Below are positions 1-8,701 of a stretch of DNA of 64,000 nucleotides, one piece after another; the stretch's first letter is position 1, and each line of letters begins with the position of its first letter. The translations under genes were made by a program, and so were the position numbers. The DNA comes from Rikenellaceae bacterium (GTDB lineage Bacteria > Bacteroidota > Bacteroidia > Bacteroidales > Rikenellaceae), in the NCBI GenBank assembly GCA_017415005.1, contig JAFQJK010000021.1, positions 1 to 64,000 of the forward strand. The letters are read 5' to 3'. The notes below the pieces were generated by a model. It saw only the letters and a program-made list of their open reading frames with translations, was not told where the DNA came from and did no database searches.

Positions 1-30
1 GCCGGGCCAGCGAATGCTGGCCCGGCTTCC
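1..30. terminator. Terminator-like hairpin of a gene outside the window
   Basis: A perfect 11-bp inverted repeat (arms 1-11 and 16-26, loop GAAT) of GCCGGGCCAGC type is followed on the plus strand by a weak T-rich tail. It probably ends a transcription unit lying before the window. The direction cannot be told because one flank is missing. Confidence 0.6.
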
Positions 31-536
31 TTATGTTCGGAATGAGCGATCGTCGGTGGTTATACCCTCGGGCTGCTGCATTTTACGATCGCCGCAAAAG
101 CAACCACAAAGTCTACGCCCATAAATCTCGGCTAAAACCAAGATGACGACCGGACGACGGATACCCTGAGGCCACGCGGCCTAACATCGTCGGACAGCAG
201 CCGTCGCTGCGCTCGGCCATCCCGCCGGTTTGGTCAGGCGGAATTTGCAGACAGATGATCCCCGCCAGGGATCACGGCCCCCTGCGGTTTTTACACGGGA
301 TCAACCCCACGCAGGGCCAGGGCCCACGACTGCAAGCTCCACAGCCGCCGGAAAGCCCTGGACGGCAGGGAGCGACAACATATATAAAAGCAGATCGACG
401 GACAAAACACCGAACCGGGCAAATAAATCCCTCGAAATTTGGCAATTACTAAATTTTTTACATAATTTTATCCATCCGGCAGGCGATGATGTTTCGACCC
501 GCCATATACCGCACTCAACCAAAACTACGATACCTT
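31..536. other. Gene-free leader region before the DUF4091 lipoprotein
   Basis: No reading frame here has a convincing start, codon pattern or protein-like sequence. The last 60 bases before position 480 are AT-rich and hold a TTTG near 437 followed by AT-rich sequence, so the promoter of the following lipoprotein gene probably lies there, although no clean TAnnTTTG box is present. I see no riboswitch or structured RNA that I can name. Confidence 0.4.
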
Positions 537-2318
537 ATGAAAAACCACTACACCAACCTTTTGGCACCCGGGCGCGCCCTGATGGCAGCGGGACTGGCTG
601 CCGGCATGCTGGCCACGGCCTGTGCCCCGGAAGCCCCGATCGACGTATGGACCGTCAGCTCATACGAGAACGTGTTCCGCGACGCCGTGCCCGACTCGGC
701 CGCAACGGACGGCTTCGAGCTCGTCGTGGCGCGTAACGAGGGCGAGTCGTTCCAGGCGCTGCTGCGCAGCGGCGAGCCGTTCACGATCGACACCGTCGTA
801 TTCTCGGATCTCAAGGGGGGCGGCAAACGGATCGCGGCCGGCAACCTGAAATACAATTTCGTCGAATACGTCTACATGGGCGAGAACTCGTGGGGACAGA
901 ACCCGGCAACCGTGATCCGGAACGGCGCAGGCGACTATCCCGACCCGCTGTCGAACGACGGTTCGATCGAGGTGAAGGCCGGCGAGACACAGCCCGTATG
1001 GATCACGCTGCGCGTCCCGAAGGATGCGGAGCCGGGCCTGTATACCGGCAAAGCGACGATCCGCACGTCGCTGGGCAAGGTGAAGGTCGACCTCGCGGCC
1101 GAGGTGAACGACGTGACGGTGCCCGACGCCACGGAAGGCAATTTCGACTTCATGCACCACCAGCAGATCGCCGGAACGTGGTTCTACAACGCCACGCGCG
1201 GCGACCACCCGCAGGACGTGATCCGCCAGATCTACGGCATCGAGCGCTGGACTCCCGAGTGGTGGGCCCTCGTGGGCGACATGGCCGACAAGATGCACGA
1301 TCAGCGAGCCAACGTGCTGTTCGTCAACAGCCAGCAACTCGTGCTCGACGGCGAGGGCACCTCGTTCAAGAACGGTAAGTACGACTTCGACTTCTCGAAG
1401 TTCGACCAGTACATCCAGTTCTTCATGGATAAGAAAGCCGTGAACAAGCTCGAAGGTATTCATATGGGTTCGGTGGTGGGCGAGGTCGGAAAGACGTTCA
1501 AATCGTATATTCTGGTGGCCGACTCGGCAGGCGTGATGCGCTCGACCAACGTCGAGCCGATGGCCGCCGAGTGCGAAACATTCTTCACCCAGTTCATGCC
1601 GGCGCTCTACGACCACCTCCGGGAAAAGGGATGGCTCGGCGTCTGGATGCAGCACGTGGGAGACGAGGCCGTATCGGACCTCCAGCACAAACAATACGAC
1701 TACTACATGAACATCCTCAAAACGTACGCCCCCGAGATGAGGTGCGGCGATCCCACGTTCACGCTCAAGTCGGGACTCAGCGCCGTCAAGCAGGGAGCTA
1801 CGATCACCACGCCGATCGAGGAGCTCTACTCGGCCTGCAAGCCTACTTTCGACAGCCTGCAGCAGGCCGGGATCACCGTATACGGATACAACTGCTGCGG
1901 ACCCGGCGACAGCTGGCTCAACCGCATGATCGACAAGCCCGTCTGGAACCAGCGCCTGCTCGGATGGCTCTGCTACAAATGGGGCTTGCCCGGGTGGCTG
2001 CACTGGGGCTGGAACTTCTGGGTCGAATGGAACCAGGACAAGTTCCACAGCGTGGATGACGCCGCGTTCAAGGGCGACCACTACTCGGTCTATCCCGATG
2101 TGAAGAACAACCGCGTCAAAGCGTCGATCCGAACCGAGGCGATCCGCGACATGAGCGAGGAGTACGAGCTGCTCCGTATTCTCGGCGAGAAGGATCAGGC
2201 CCGCGCACTGGAACTGGTCGAACGCGTGGCCCGCAACGCATCGGGCGACTACACACGCGACACGAAGCTGATGCTCGAGACGCGCAACGAACTGGTGCGT
2301 GCCGCGGCGGGTAAATAG
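537..2318 (+). CDS. DUF4091-type glycoside-hydrolase-like lipoprotein
   Basis: Predicted 593-residue lipoprotein. From the ATG at 537 the protein begins with a basic N-terminus, a hydrophobic stretch and a lipobox ending LATAC, so it should be lipidated and exported; the earlier in-frame ATG at 486 would put extra polar sequence ahead of the signal and is rejected. The middle carries a beta-sandwich-like segment with the phrase RVPKDAEPGLYTG, and the last 60 residues contain the EEYELLRILGEKD segment typical of the DUF4091 C-terminus. DUF4091 proteins are common in gut Bacteroidetes, have a TIM-barrel-like centre and are presumed glycosidases, but the substrate is unknown. It stands alone: a strong terminator follows and the next gene has its own start region. 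Family call fairly sure, function not. Confidence 0.8.
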   Translation: MKNHYTNLLAPGRALMAAGLAAGMLATACAPEAPIDVWTVSSYENVFRDAVPDSAATDGFELVVARNEGESFQALLRSGEPFTIDTVVFSDLKGGGKRIAAGNLKYNFVEYVYMGENSWGQNPATVIRNGAGDYPDPLSNDGSIEVKAGETQPVWITLRVPKDAEPGLYTGKATIRTSLGKVKVDLAAEVNDVTVPDATEGNFDFMHHQQIAGTWFYNATRGDHPQDVIRQIYGIERWTPEWWALVGDMADKMHDQRANVLFVNSQQLVLDGEGTSFKNGKYDFDFSKFDQYIQFFMDKKAVNKLEGIHMGSVVGEVGKTFKSYILVADSAGVMRSTNVEPMAAECETFFTQFMPALYDHLREKGWLGVWMQHVGDEAVSDLQHKQYDYYMNILKTYAPEMRCGDPTFTLKSGLSAVKQGATITTPIEELYSACKPTFDSLQQAGITVYGYNCCGPGDSWLNRMIDKPVWNQRLLGWLCYKWGLPGWLHWGWNFWVEWNQDKFHSVDDAAFKGDHYSVYPDVKNNRVKASIRTEAIRDMSEEYELLRILGEKDQARALELVERVARNASGDYTRDTKLMLETRNELVRAAAGK

Positions 2319-2339
2319 GTACCCAGACAGAAACACACC

Positions 2340-2371
2340 GAGAGGCCCGGACGATCCGGGCCTCTCTTTTT
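2340..2371 (+). terminator. Intrinsic terminator after the DUF4091 gene
   Basis: A 12-bp perfect stem (2340-2351 with 2355-2366, sequence GAGAGGCCCGGA) with a three-base loop is followed by TTTTT. It lies 21 bp after the stop codon of the lipoprotein gene. Confidence 0.9.
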
Positions 2372-2531
2372 ACCCGGATACGACAGAACGAACGTAAATC
2401 CGGGATAGCGGATGAATAAGGAACAATATTTGAAACGGGAACAACTATCGGTCCCGGGGGTCCGGCCGTGCGCCGGGTCCGCGTCGGGACGGATCGGACA
2501 ACATGATCACCCTTCAAAAACCATCCAACCT

Positions 2532-3512
2532 ATGAACACAAAAAAAACAGCCCCGGACTTCCTGCAAGACCCGCACCTGAACCGAGCTACCAAAACCTTC
2601 CTCAAACCGCTCAATGCCGGCGGGCCGCCGGTCGAATCGCTGCCGCCCGCCCAGGCGCGGCAGGTGCTCGTCGGGGCCCAGGCATCGGTCCCGACCGACC
2701 TCTCGGGTATCGACGAATCGGAGCGGACCATCACTGCGGGAGGATATACGTTGAAACTCAATATCGTGAAACCCGCCGGAACGCAGGACAAACTCCCGGT
2801 GTTCATCTTCATACACGGCGGAGGCTGGGTACTCGGCGACTATCCGACGCACCGGCGCCTCGTGCGCGACCTGGTCGTCGCATCGGGCTACGCGTCGGTA
2901 TTCATCAACTATACGCCCTCGCCCGAGGCCCGCTACCCGCAGGCCATCGAAGAGATCTTCGCAGCCACGCGGTGGGTGGCCGAACACGGCGACGAGATCG
3001 GCGTCGACGGCAGGCGGCTGGCCGTGGTCGGCAACAGCGTCGGCGGCAACATGGCGATCGCGACCAGCCTCAAGGCCAAGGAACAGGGCGGTCCCGAGAT
3101 CAAAACACAGGTCCTGCTCTGGCCCGTCACGGACGCGACGTTCGACTGGGAGTCATACGACCTCTACGGCGAGCAGCGCTTCCTGACCACGCCGCTGATG
3201 AAATGGATGTTCGATCTCTATACGACAGATCCGGCAGCCCGGCGCGACATACACTTGTCTCCGCTGCAAGCCTCGGCGGAACAGCTGCGAGGCCTACCGC
3301 CCACACTGATCGAAGTGGCCGAGAACGACATCCTGCGCGACCAGGGCGAGGCGCTGGGACGCAAGCTCGACGAGGCGGGAGTCGATGTGACGACCATCCG
3401 GTTCAACGGCGTGATCCACGACTGGGGCATGCTCAACGGCATGGCCGGAATGTCGGAGACGCGAAGCCTCATACGCTTCTCGGCCGCCATGCTGAAAGCC
3501 TACCTGGGCTAA
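2532..3512 (+). CDS. Alpha/beta-hydrolase, HGGG (hormone-sensitive lipase) family esterase
   Basis: A 326-residue soluble esterase or lipase of the family IV (HSL-like) type. The oxyanion-hole motif HGGGW is at residues 95-99, the nucleophile Ser169 sits in GNSVG, and Asp266 (in EVAEND) and His296 (in GVIHDWG) complete the catalytic triad. The family hydrolyses short-chain esters; the substrate here is unknown. No signal peptide is visible, so it is probably cytoplasmic. The start at 2532 is chosen because the sequence between it and an upstream ATG at 2412 is low in protein character; the mature N-terminus MNTKKTAPDF then leads into a normal cap region. It is a single-gene unit between the DUF4091 gene and the convergent ssb operon. 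Confidence 0.85.
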   Translation: MNTKKTAPDFLQDPHLNRATKTFLKPLNAGGPPVESLPPAQARQVLVGAQASVPTDLSGIDESERTITAGGYTLKLNIVKPAGTQDKLPVFIFIHGGGWVLGDYPTHRRLVRDLVVASGYASVFINYTPSPEARYPQAIEEIFAATRWVAEHGDEIGVDGRRLAVVGNSVGGNMAIATSLKAKEQGGPEIKTQVLLWPVTDATFDWESYDLYGEQRFLTTPLMKWMFDLYTTDPAARRDIHLSPLQASAEQLRGLPPTLIEVAENDILRDQGEALGRKLDEAGVDVTTIRFNGVIHDWGMLNGMAGMSETRSLIRFSAAMLKAYLG

Positions 3513-3709
3513 GCACGGCCGGTGTCGGGGACACGGCCCGCAAACCCGCCTACGCCGGCCGATCGGTAGGTATCCCGGACCGGGCAGCTCAATGCCGGGC
3601 AGAATGGTCCCTGCACAAGGCTGCGGCCATCTCATCCCAAATCAGGAACACATCCGGGGTAGAACGGCGGCAGGACCGGGCAGGACGATCCGTGTATCCA
3701 TAGCAAACA

Positions 3710-3741
3710 AAGTCCGGACCCATGTGCATGGGTCCGGACTT
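3710..3741 (-). terminator. Terminator of the lpxK-ssb operon
   Basis: A 15-bp perfect inverted repeat (3710-3724 with 3727-3741, core AAGTCCGGACCCATG) lies 30 bp beyond the ssb stop. Read on the minus strand the stem is followed by TTTG and TTTG, so it ends the minus-strand operon; it may also stop plus-strand transcription from the esterase gene. Confidence 0.85.
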
Positions 3742-3771
3742 GCCATAACAGGGATTCTGCACGGCGAACGG

Positions 3772-4245
3772 TTAGAACGGCAGGTCGTCGGGATCGTCGG
3801 CCGGAGGCACTGCAGCCGGGGCCGCAGGCTGGACGGGAGCAGCCGCAGGCCGGGGTGCGGCAGGAGCCTGGTAGCCCTGCGACTGGCCGTACGACTCGCC
3901 ACCCTGGGCGTTATCGCCACGGCGACCGAGCAGCTTGAGGTCGTCGGCCAGGATCTCAATGGCGTAACGCTTGTTGCCGGCATCGTCGGTCCAGTCGCGC
4001 GAGCGGATACGGCCTTCGACATAGACCTGGCTCCCCTTGCGGATAAAGCGGTCGGCCACGTCGGCCAGTCCGCGCCACAGCGTCACGCTGTGCCACTCGG
4101 TATGCTCCTTGGTCTCCTGAGTCTGACGGTTATAAATGCGCTCGGTCGTCGCCAAACGAATGCGGGCCACCTTGGCGCCGCCCTCGAGCGTCCGTACTTC
4201 GGGATCGGCACCCACGTTACCGATCAGGATCACTTTGTTGATCAT
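3772..4245 (-). CDS. ssb: Single-stranded DNA-binding protein
   Basis: A 157-residue SSB, which coats single-stranded DNA during replication and repair. It has the N-terminal OB fold (MINKVILIGNVGADPEVR through about residue 108), a Pro/Ala-rich disordered linker and the acidic tip ending DDLPF, which recruits partner proteins. Its length and order of parts match bacterial SSBs. It is the last gene of a minus-strand operon (lpxK, PNP, lipoprotein, ssb), 19 bp after the small lipoprotein gene, and is followed by a strong terminator. Confidence 0.97.
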   Translation of the reverse strand: MINKVILIGNVGADPEVRTLEGGAKVARIRLATTERIYNRQTQETKEHTEWHSVTLWRGLADVADRFIRKGSQVYVEGRIRSRDWTDDAGNKRYAIEILADDLKLLGRRGDNAQGGESYGQSQGYQAPAAPRPAAAPVQPAAPAAVPPADDPDDLPF

Positions 4246-4264
4246 AGGATATGCTGTTTGATAG

Positions 4265-4783
4265 TTATTGTCCTGTATTAATATTCAAATACTTACCTGC
4301 GAGCCGGTCGAAGTCGGCACTGAGTTCGGGCTGGCGGGCCAGCGCCTCGGCCAGTGCGGGAAAAGCCGCCGTACAGGCAAACTCGTTGAGCACCGGGGAG
4401 ATGTAGCGCGCGTCATAGGGACCGATGAACCGTTCGGCCGCCGCGTCGAGCACATCGTACAGCCCGGGTTGGCGCGCCAGCGCGGTGAACAGGGCCCCGA
4501 CCGCCTCGCCACGGGCCGTACCGCGCACAGGCACCGCACGATCCGAAAGAGGAAGCAGGTCGCGGTAGCTCACATAAAGCGTCTGCCCGGCATAGGCCAC
4601 CAGCTCGTCGGCCTGCTCGGGCTGGCGGGCCATATTGTCGAACAGCGCGCCGACCTGCGCGATCTTCATCGCCTTCAGGTCGCCCGACTCGTCGGTATTC
4701 AGCGTGTAATACTCTTCCTTACAGCCGGACAGCAGCGCAGCGCCGAGGCCGAGCAGGCAGAACAGGCGGATCAATCTTCCCAT
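4265..4783 (-). CDS. Small lipoprotein of unknown function
   Basis: A 172-residue protein with a signal peptide and lipobox ending LLSGC at about residue 21, so it is probably anchored in a membrane. The rest is helical and contains repeated ARQPE/ARQPG phrases spaced about 50 residues apart (three occurrences), suggesting an internally repeated helical fold. I do not recognise the family. It sits 13 bp after the purine nucleoside phosphorylase gene and 19 bp before ssb, in one operon, but neither neighbour explains its role. Confidence 0.7.
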   Translation of the reverse strand: MGRLIRLFCLLGLGAALLSGCKEEYYTLNTDESGDLKAMKIAQVGALFDNMARQPEQADELVAYAGQTLYVSYRDLLPLSDRAVPVRGTARGEAVGALFTALARQPGLYDVLDAAAERFIGPYDARYISPVLNEFACTAAFPALAEALARQPELSADFDRLAGKYLNINTGQ

Positions 4784-4796
4784 AGCACAAAAGCAA

Positions 4797-5606
4797 TTAT
4801 TCTTCCAGAGCTTCGAGCAGGCCGGCGAACAGGCTGTTCATCCGGCGGCCGGCCTTAATACCCTCGGCCTGCACCTCCTCGTGCGTCGAGCGCAGCCCTG
4901 CAAGGCCCATATTGGTGATGACCGAGACGGCGAAGACGGGGATATTCATATGTCGCGCGGCGATCACCTCGGGCGTCGTGGACATGCCCACCGCATCGCC
5001 CCCGATCGTGCGGTAAAATCCGTACTCCCTCTGGGTCTCGTACGAGGGGCCCGTAAGGCCCACGTAGCACCCCTCGCGCAGTGGAATGCCCCGTTCGTCG
5101 GCCACCTTGTGCGCCAGCGCGATTAGCTCGCGGCTGTAAGGCTCGCTCATATCGGGGAAGCGGGGACCCAGCTCGTCGATATTGGGCCCGATGAGCGGAT
5201 TGGGGAGCAGGTTGATGTGGTCGGTAATGACCATCACGTCGCCCGTATGAAAATCGGGATTGATCCCTCCCGCAGCGTTCGAGACCAGCAGGCGGCGGAT
5301 TCCCAGCTCGCGCAGCACGCGGACCGGAAAGACCACCTGCTGCATCGTATAGCCCTCGTAGTAGTGGAAGCGGCCCTGCATGGCCACCACCCGCCTGCCG
5401 CCCAACAACCCGAAGATCAGGCGACCGCGGTGACCGGCAACGGTCGAGACCGGGAAATCGGGAATGTCCTTGTAGTCGATCGCGACGCGCACTTCCATCT
5501 CATCGACCAGGCCGCCGAGACCCGTGCCGAGGATGATCCCAGCCTCGGGCACGAACGGAGCCTCACTGCGGATGAAGGACGCTGTATTTCGGATTTGACT
5601 TAACAT
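4797..5606 (-). CDS. Purine-nucleoside phosphorylase
   Basis: A 269-residue trimeric-type (PNP I, inosine/guanosine) purine nucleoside phosphorylase. It splits purine ribonucleosides with phosphate to free base and ribose-1-phosphate in purine salvage. Diagnostic segments are GIILGTGLGG near residue 25, GRFHYYEGY near residue 85, NAAGGINP near 115 and the MSTTPE segment near 200. The start at 5606 gives the usual N-terminus but overlaps the 3' end of lpxK by 44 bp, in another frame. The overlap implies coupled expression with lpxK. Confidence 0.92.
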   Translation of the reverse strand: MLSQIRNTASFIRSEAPFVPEAGIILGTGLGGLVDEMEVRVAIDYKDIPDFPVSTVAGHRGRLIFGLLGGRRVVAMQGRFHYYEGYTMQQVVFPVRVLRELGIRRLLVSNAAGGINPDFHTGDVMVITDHINLLPNPLIGPNIDELGPRFPDMSEPYSRELIALAHKVADERGIPLREGCYVGLTGPSYETQREYGFYRTIGGDAVGMSTTPEVIAARHMNIPVFAVSVITNMGLAGLRSTHEEVQAEGIKAGRRMNSLFAGLLEALEE

Positions 5607-6636
5607 TACAGTTCAGTTTACGTAAGAATTCCTCCTCGGCGCTACCGATAAACTCGACCCGGATCGGCTGGACATAGAGCCTGCTCTGGATCCCGGCGGG
5701 AATACGACGGCGGTTGGTAAGCTTGACGGCATCCTTCTCGGTCATCACGACCACAGCGCCTTCCGGGGCTTCGTCGAGCGCGCGGGCGATCGTTCGCAGG
5801 TCGCGCATCCGGTAGGTGTGGTGGTCACCGAAGCTGAGCCGGCCCACGACCTTATAACGTTCTTCAAGCGAACCCACGAACGAGTCGGGCGACGCGATAC
5901 CCGACATCGCGATCACCGGCGTATCGGGTCCGATAGCGGGTGACACAGCCACATCGGCAAAAAGCGGCCGCACCGGACCGGCCTTCATATGCGTGAAGAA
6001 CAGCGACTGGTAAGGATACAGGCTGAGCGACTTGTTGACGATGCGCATCTCGAGCGGATTGATCGCCGCCGGGCACTTGGTCACCACGACGAAATGGGCA
6101 CGGTAGAGCTGGCTCACGCTGTCACGCAGGCGCCCCCAGGGCAGCAGCTTGTCGCGGTAGACCGGATTGTTATAATCCATCAGCAGCACGTTGACCCACG
6201 GCTCGACATAGCGGTGCTGGAACCCGTCGTCGAGGATAATGAGGTTGACCTCGGGAAAGCGCTCGCGGATGCGGCGGATACCCTCGGCACGCTTCTCGCA
6301 CACGGCCACCAGGATATCAGGAAACCTAAGCTTGATCTGCTTGGGCTCGTCGCCCACGGCACGCACCGGAGAATCGGCCTCGACAACCCGGAAGCCCTTG
6401 GTCTTGCGCCCGTAGCCCCGAGACAGGACCGCCACGCGGTAATCGCGGCTCAGATAGCCCACCAGCAATTCGGTGACCGGAGTCTTACCCGTCCCGCCCA
6501 CGGTGAGGTTGCCCACACAGACCACGGGGATACCCGACTCTTCGGAACGGAGTATCTTCCAGTCGAAGAGCTTGTGACGGATGCCGATAGCCAGTCCGTA
6601 GAGCGCCGCCAGCGGGGCGAAAATCGGTCGTAACAC
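5563..6636 (-). CDS. lpxK: Tetraacyldisaccharide 4'-kinase (lipid A 4'-kinase)
   Basis: A 357-residue LpxK, the inner-membrane-associated kinase that phosphorylates the tetraacyl disaccharide precursor of lipid A. An N-terminal hydrophobic helix precedes the P-loop region GNLTVGGTGKTP at residues 42-53; DDGFQHR near residue 137 is also typical. It is the first gene of the operon. On the minus strand upstream lies a near-ideal Bacteroidetes promoter: TTTG at 6688-6685, 19 bp, then TATTTTTG at 6665-6658. Its 3' end overlaps the next gene by 44 bp. Confidence 0.95.
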   Translation of the reverse strand: MLRPIFAPLAALYGLAIGIRHKLFDWKILRSEESGIPVVCVGNLTVGGTGKTPVTELLVGYLSRDYRVAVLSRGYGRKTKGFRVVEADSPVRAVGDEPKQIKLRFPDILVAVCEKRAEGIRRIRERFPEVNLIILDDGFQHRYVEPWVNVLLMDYNNPVYRDKLLPWGRLRDSVSQLYRAHFVVVTKCPAAINPLEMRIVNKSLSLYPYQSLFFTHMKAGPVRPLFADVAVSPAIGPDTPVIAMSGIASPDSFVGSLEERYKVVGRLSFGDHHTYRMRDLRTIARALDEAPEGAVVVMTEKDAVKLTNRRRIPAGIQSRLYVQPIRVEFIGSAEEEFLRKLNCNVKSNPKYSVLHPQ

Positions 6637-6657
6637 GCTGTCAATTATTCAATTGTT

Positions 6658-6688
6658 CAAAAATACGTTAAATTGGCCGATTTTCAAA
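6658..6688 (-). promoter_or_regulatory. Promoter of the lpxK operon
   Basis: On the minus strand TTTG (6688-6685) is separated by 19 bp from TATTTTTG (6665-6658), matching the Bacteroidetes primary sigma consensus TTTG-N19to21-TAnnTTTG. The lpxK start codon lies 22 bp downstream of the -7 box. Confidence 0.75.
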
Positions 6689-6721
6689 CTTTTCAGGCAA
6701 AATAACACCCGGGCTGCCGGA

Positions 6722-6753
6722 AATAGAAAAAGAGGCGCCGTTGCCGACGCCTC
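6722..6753 (-). terminator. Terminator of sppA
   Basis: On the minus strand a 9-bp stem (6753-6745 with 6740-6732) with a GCAA tetraloop is followed by TTTTTCTATTT. It lies 50 bp beyond the sppA stop and separates sppA from the lpxK promoter. Confidence 0.85.
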
Positions 6754-6802
6754 CGGACCGTATCGGAAGGATAGCCGGCGCGTTACCGCACCGGCCACAC
6801 TC

Positions 6803-8566
6803 CTAATGGATATCGAACGTATAGGGCATAATGGCTTGCGCACCGCGCTCGCCGAGCATACGCTGCAGGCGCGAATATTCGCGGAAAGCGAGGCCCAGCT
6901 CGCTCTCGACCGACGCAGCGCGCACCTGCGAGAGCGAGCGCAGCACCTCGGTCAGCGGGTCGGCCGGCTCGCTGACCTCGCGGATGCTGAAATCGTCGGC
7001 TATGCCCGCCCGGTCGGCAGCCAGCAGGATCGCCGTCTTGAGACCGCCGAAACCGTCGACCAAGCCGATCTCCCTGGCGCTCACGCCGGACCACACGCGC
7101 CCGCCGCCGATTTCATCGACCCGGGCCACGGAGAGATTGCGCCCGGCCGCTACATGGCCGATGAAAGTGCCGTAGACCGACTCGACCTGGTATTGCAGGT
7201 AGTCGCGCTCGGCAGCCGAAAGCGGCCGGAAAGGTACGCCCATGTCGGCCGAAGGATTGGTCCTGGCCACATCGACCGTAATGCCCAGCTTGTTGCGCAG
7301 CGCGTCGCCCGCATCGAACAGCAGGCCGAACACGCCGATCGAGCCAGTGATCGTTGCCGGGCTGGCCAGAATGATATCGGCCGGGCAGGAGATATAGTAG
7401 CCGCCCGACGCGGCCACGTCGCCCATCGAAACGACCACGGGCTTCTGTTCGCGGATCAGCTCGACCTCGCGCCAGATCACCTCCGAGGCCAGCGCGCTGC
7501 CCCCGGGGCTGTTGACCCGCAGCACGACGGCCTTGACGCGATCGTCGGTCCGGGCCCGGGCCAGCTGCGCGGCGACCGTCTGGCCACCCACATACTCCTC
7601 GACGCTCGGCCCGTCGATGATCTGGCCGTCTGCATAGACGACGGCCACCTGATTGGCGCTCGGCGAGGGCAGGAGGCGATGCCCCGCAATGTACTGACCC
7701 AGCGTGACCACCTCGGGCTCGCGGCCCGTACCGCCCGACAGGCTGACGAGCAGCGAATCGACCTGGTCGTTATAAAGCAGGCTGTCAACGAAACCGTACT
7801 CAAGGGCTGCTGACGCGCTGCGCAACGCCAGGTCGGAAGCATAGTTCTGCAACAGGGCCGAGTCGATGCCCCGCGAGGCGGAGATCTCGGAGAGCAGGCT
7901 CCCCCAGATCGAACCGAGCAGCGTCGTGGTCTGCTCGCGGTTCTCGGGGCTCATCCGGTCGAGGATAAAGGGCTCGACAGCCGCCTTGTAGCTGCCGTGG
8001 CGCACCACCTCGGCCCGCACGCCGAGCTTGTCGAGCAGGCCCTTGTAAAACATCACGTTCGAGGCAAGGCCCTGCCAGAGGATAGTACCCTCGGGATTGA
8101 GCCAGACCCGGTCGGCCACCGAGGTGAAATAGTAGCTGCCCTGCGTATAGAAATCGGAATAGCCCACCACGAACTTGCCCGACTCCTTGAACTGGCTCAC
8201 AGCTCCCCGGAGCTCCTGCAGCGTGGCTACGCCGGCCGATCCGCCCGCGACATTGAGATAGATCCCGGCGATACGGTCATCGTCGGCCGCGGCTTCGATC
8301 GCCGTAAGCGCCTCGAGCAGCGTATACGACGGACGGACCCGCATGGTCCGCAGGTCGAGCGAGCGCAGTGGCGAAGATATCGGAGAGTCGGTGATCTGCT
8401 CGGCAAGGTCGATCTTGAGCACGGCATTGGACCCCACAGTGGCAACAGGGGCCGAGAACATGGCCGCCAGTCCGGCAAAGGTCATCACCGCGAAGATGCC
8501 GATCAGGATACCGCCCACGACAAAAGCCAGCAGGGCCGCGAAAAAGGTCTTGAAAAACGAATTCAT
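6803..8566 (-). CDS. sppA: Signal peptide peptidase SppA, 67-kDa type
   Basis: A 587-residue membrane-bound serine protease that degrades cleaved signal peptides. An N-terminal transmembrane helix (about residues 8-32) is followed by two S49 domains. The dyad is visible: Lys194 in GSYKAAVEPF of the first domain and Ser387 in AASGGYY of the second. The length fits the long, E. coli-like form. The start at 8566 puts the helix at the N-terminus; an upstream in-frame start at 8635 would add a polar tail and is rejected. Divergent from mrp across a 135-bp promoter region. Confidence 0.93.
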   Translation of the reverse strand: MNSFFKTFFAALLAFVVGGILIGIFAVMTFAGLAAMFSAPVATVGSNAVLKIDLAEQITDSPISSPLRSLDLRTMRVRPSYTLLEALTAIEAAADDDRIAGIYLNVAGGSAGVATLQELRGAVSQFKESGKFVVGYSDFYTQGSYYFTSVADRVWLNPEGTILWQGLASNVMFYKGLLDKLGVRAEVVRHGSYKAAVEPFILDRMSPENREQTTTLLGSIWGSLLSEISASRGIDSALLQNYASDLALRSASAALEYGFVDSLLYNDQVDSLLVSLSGGTGREPEVVTLGQYIAGHRLLPSPSANQVAVVYADGQIIDGPSVEEYVGGQTVAAQLARARTDDRVKAVVLRVNSPGGSALASEVIWREVELIREQKPVVVSMGDVAASGGYYISCPADIILASPATITGSIGVFGLLFDAGDALRNKLGITVDVARTNPSADMGVPFRPLSAAERDYLQYQVESVYGTFIGHVAAGRNLSVARVDEIGGGRVWSGVSAREIGLVDGFGGLKTAILLAADRAGIADDFSIREVSEPADPLTEVLRSLSQVRAASVESELGLAFREYSRLQRMLGERGAQAIMPYTFDIH

Positions 8567-8672
8567 ATGCACAGAGATTTGAGATTCACGCAACCGGAAC
8601 CGGCTGGGACAGGCCGTGACAGGGCCCGGACACAATATTGCCGGTAAAATTATAAATTATTTGACGAAAGCG

Positions 8673-8680
8673 TATCTTTG
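8673..8680 (+). promoter_or_regulatory. -7 box of the mrp promoter
   Basis: TATCTTTG, the commonest form of the Bacteroidetes -7 element in this window, lies 21 bp before the mrp start codon. No good TTTG is found at -33. Confidence 0.65.
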
Positions 8681-8701
8681 CACCATTAATTTAGCGATAA
8701 C

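Noticed and set aside
660-2336. A 558-codon open frame antisense to the DUF4091 gene
   Set aside because: It is a mirror frame produced by GC-rich codons. The sense protein has a signal peptide and family motifs, the antisense one has an R/H/V-rich composition and none.
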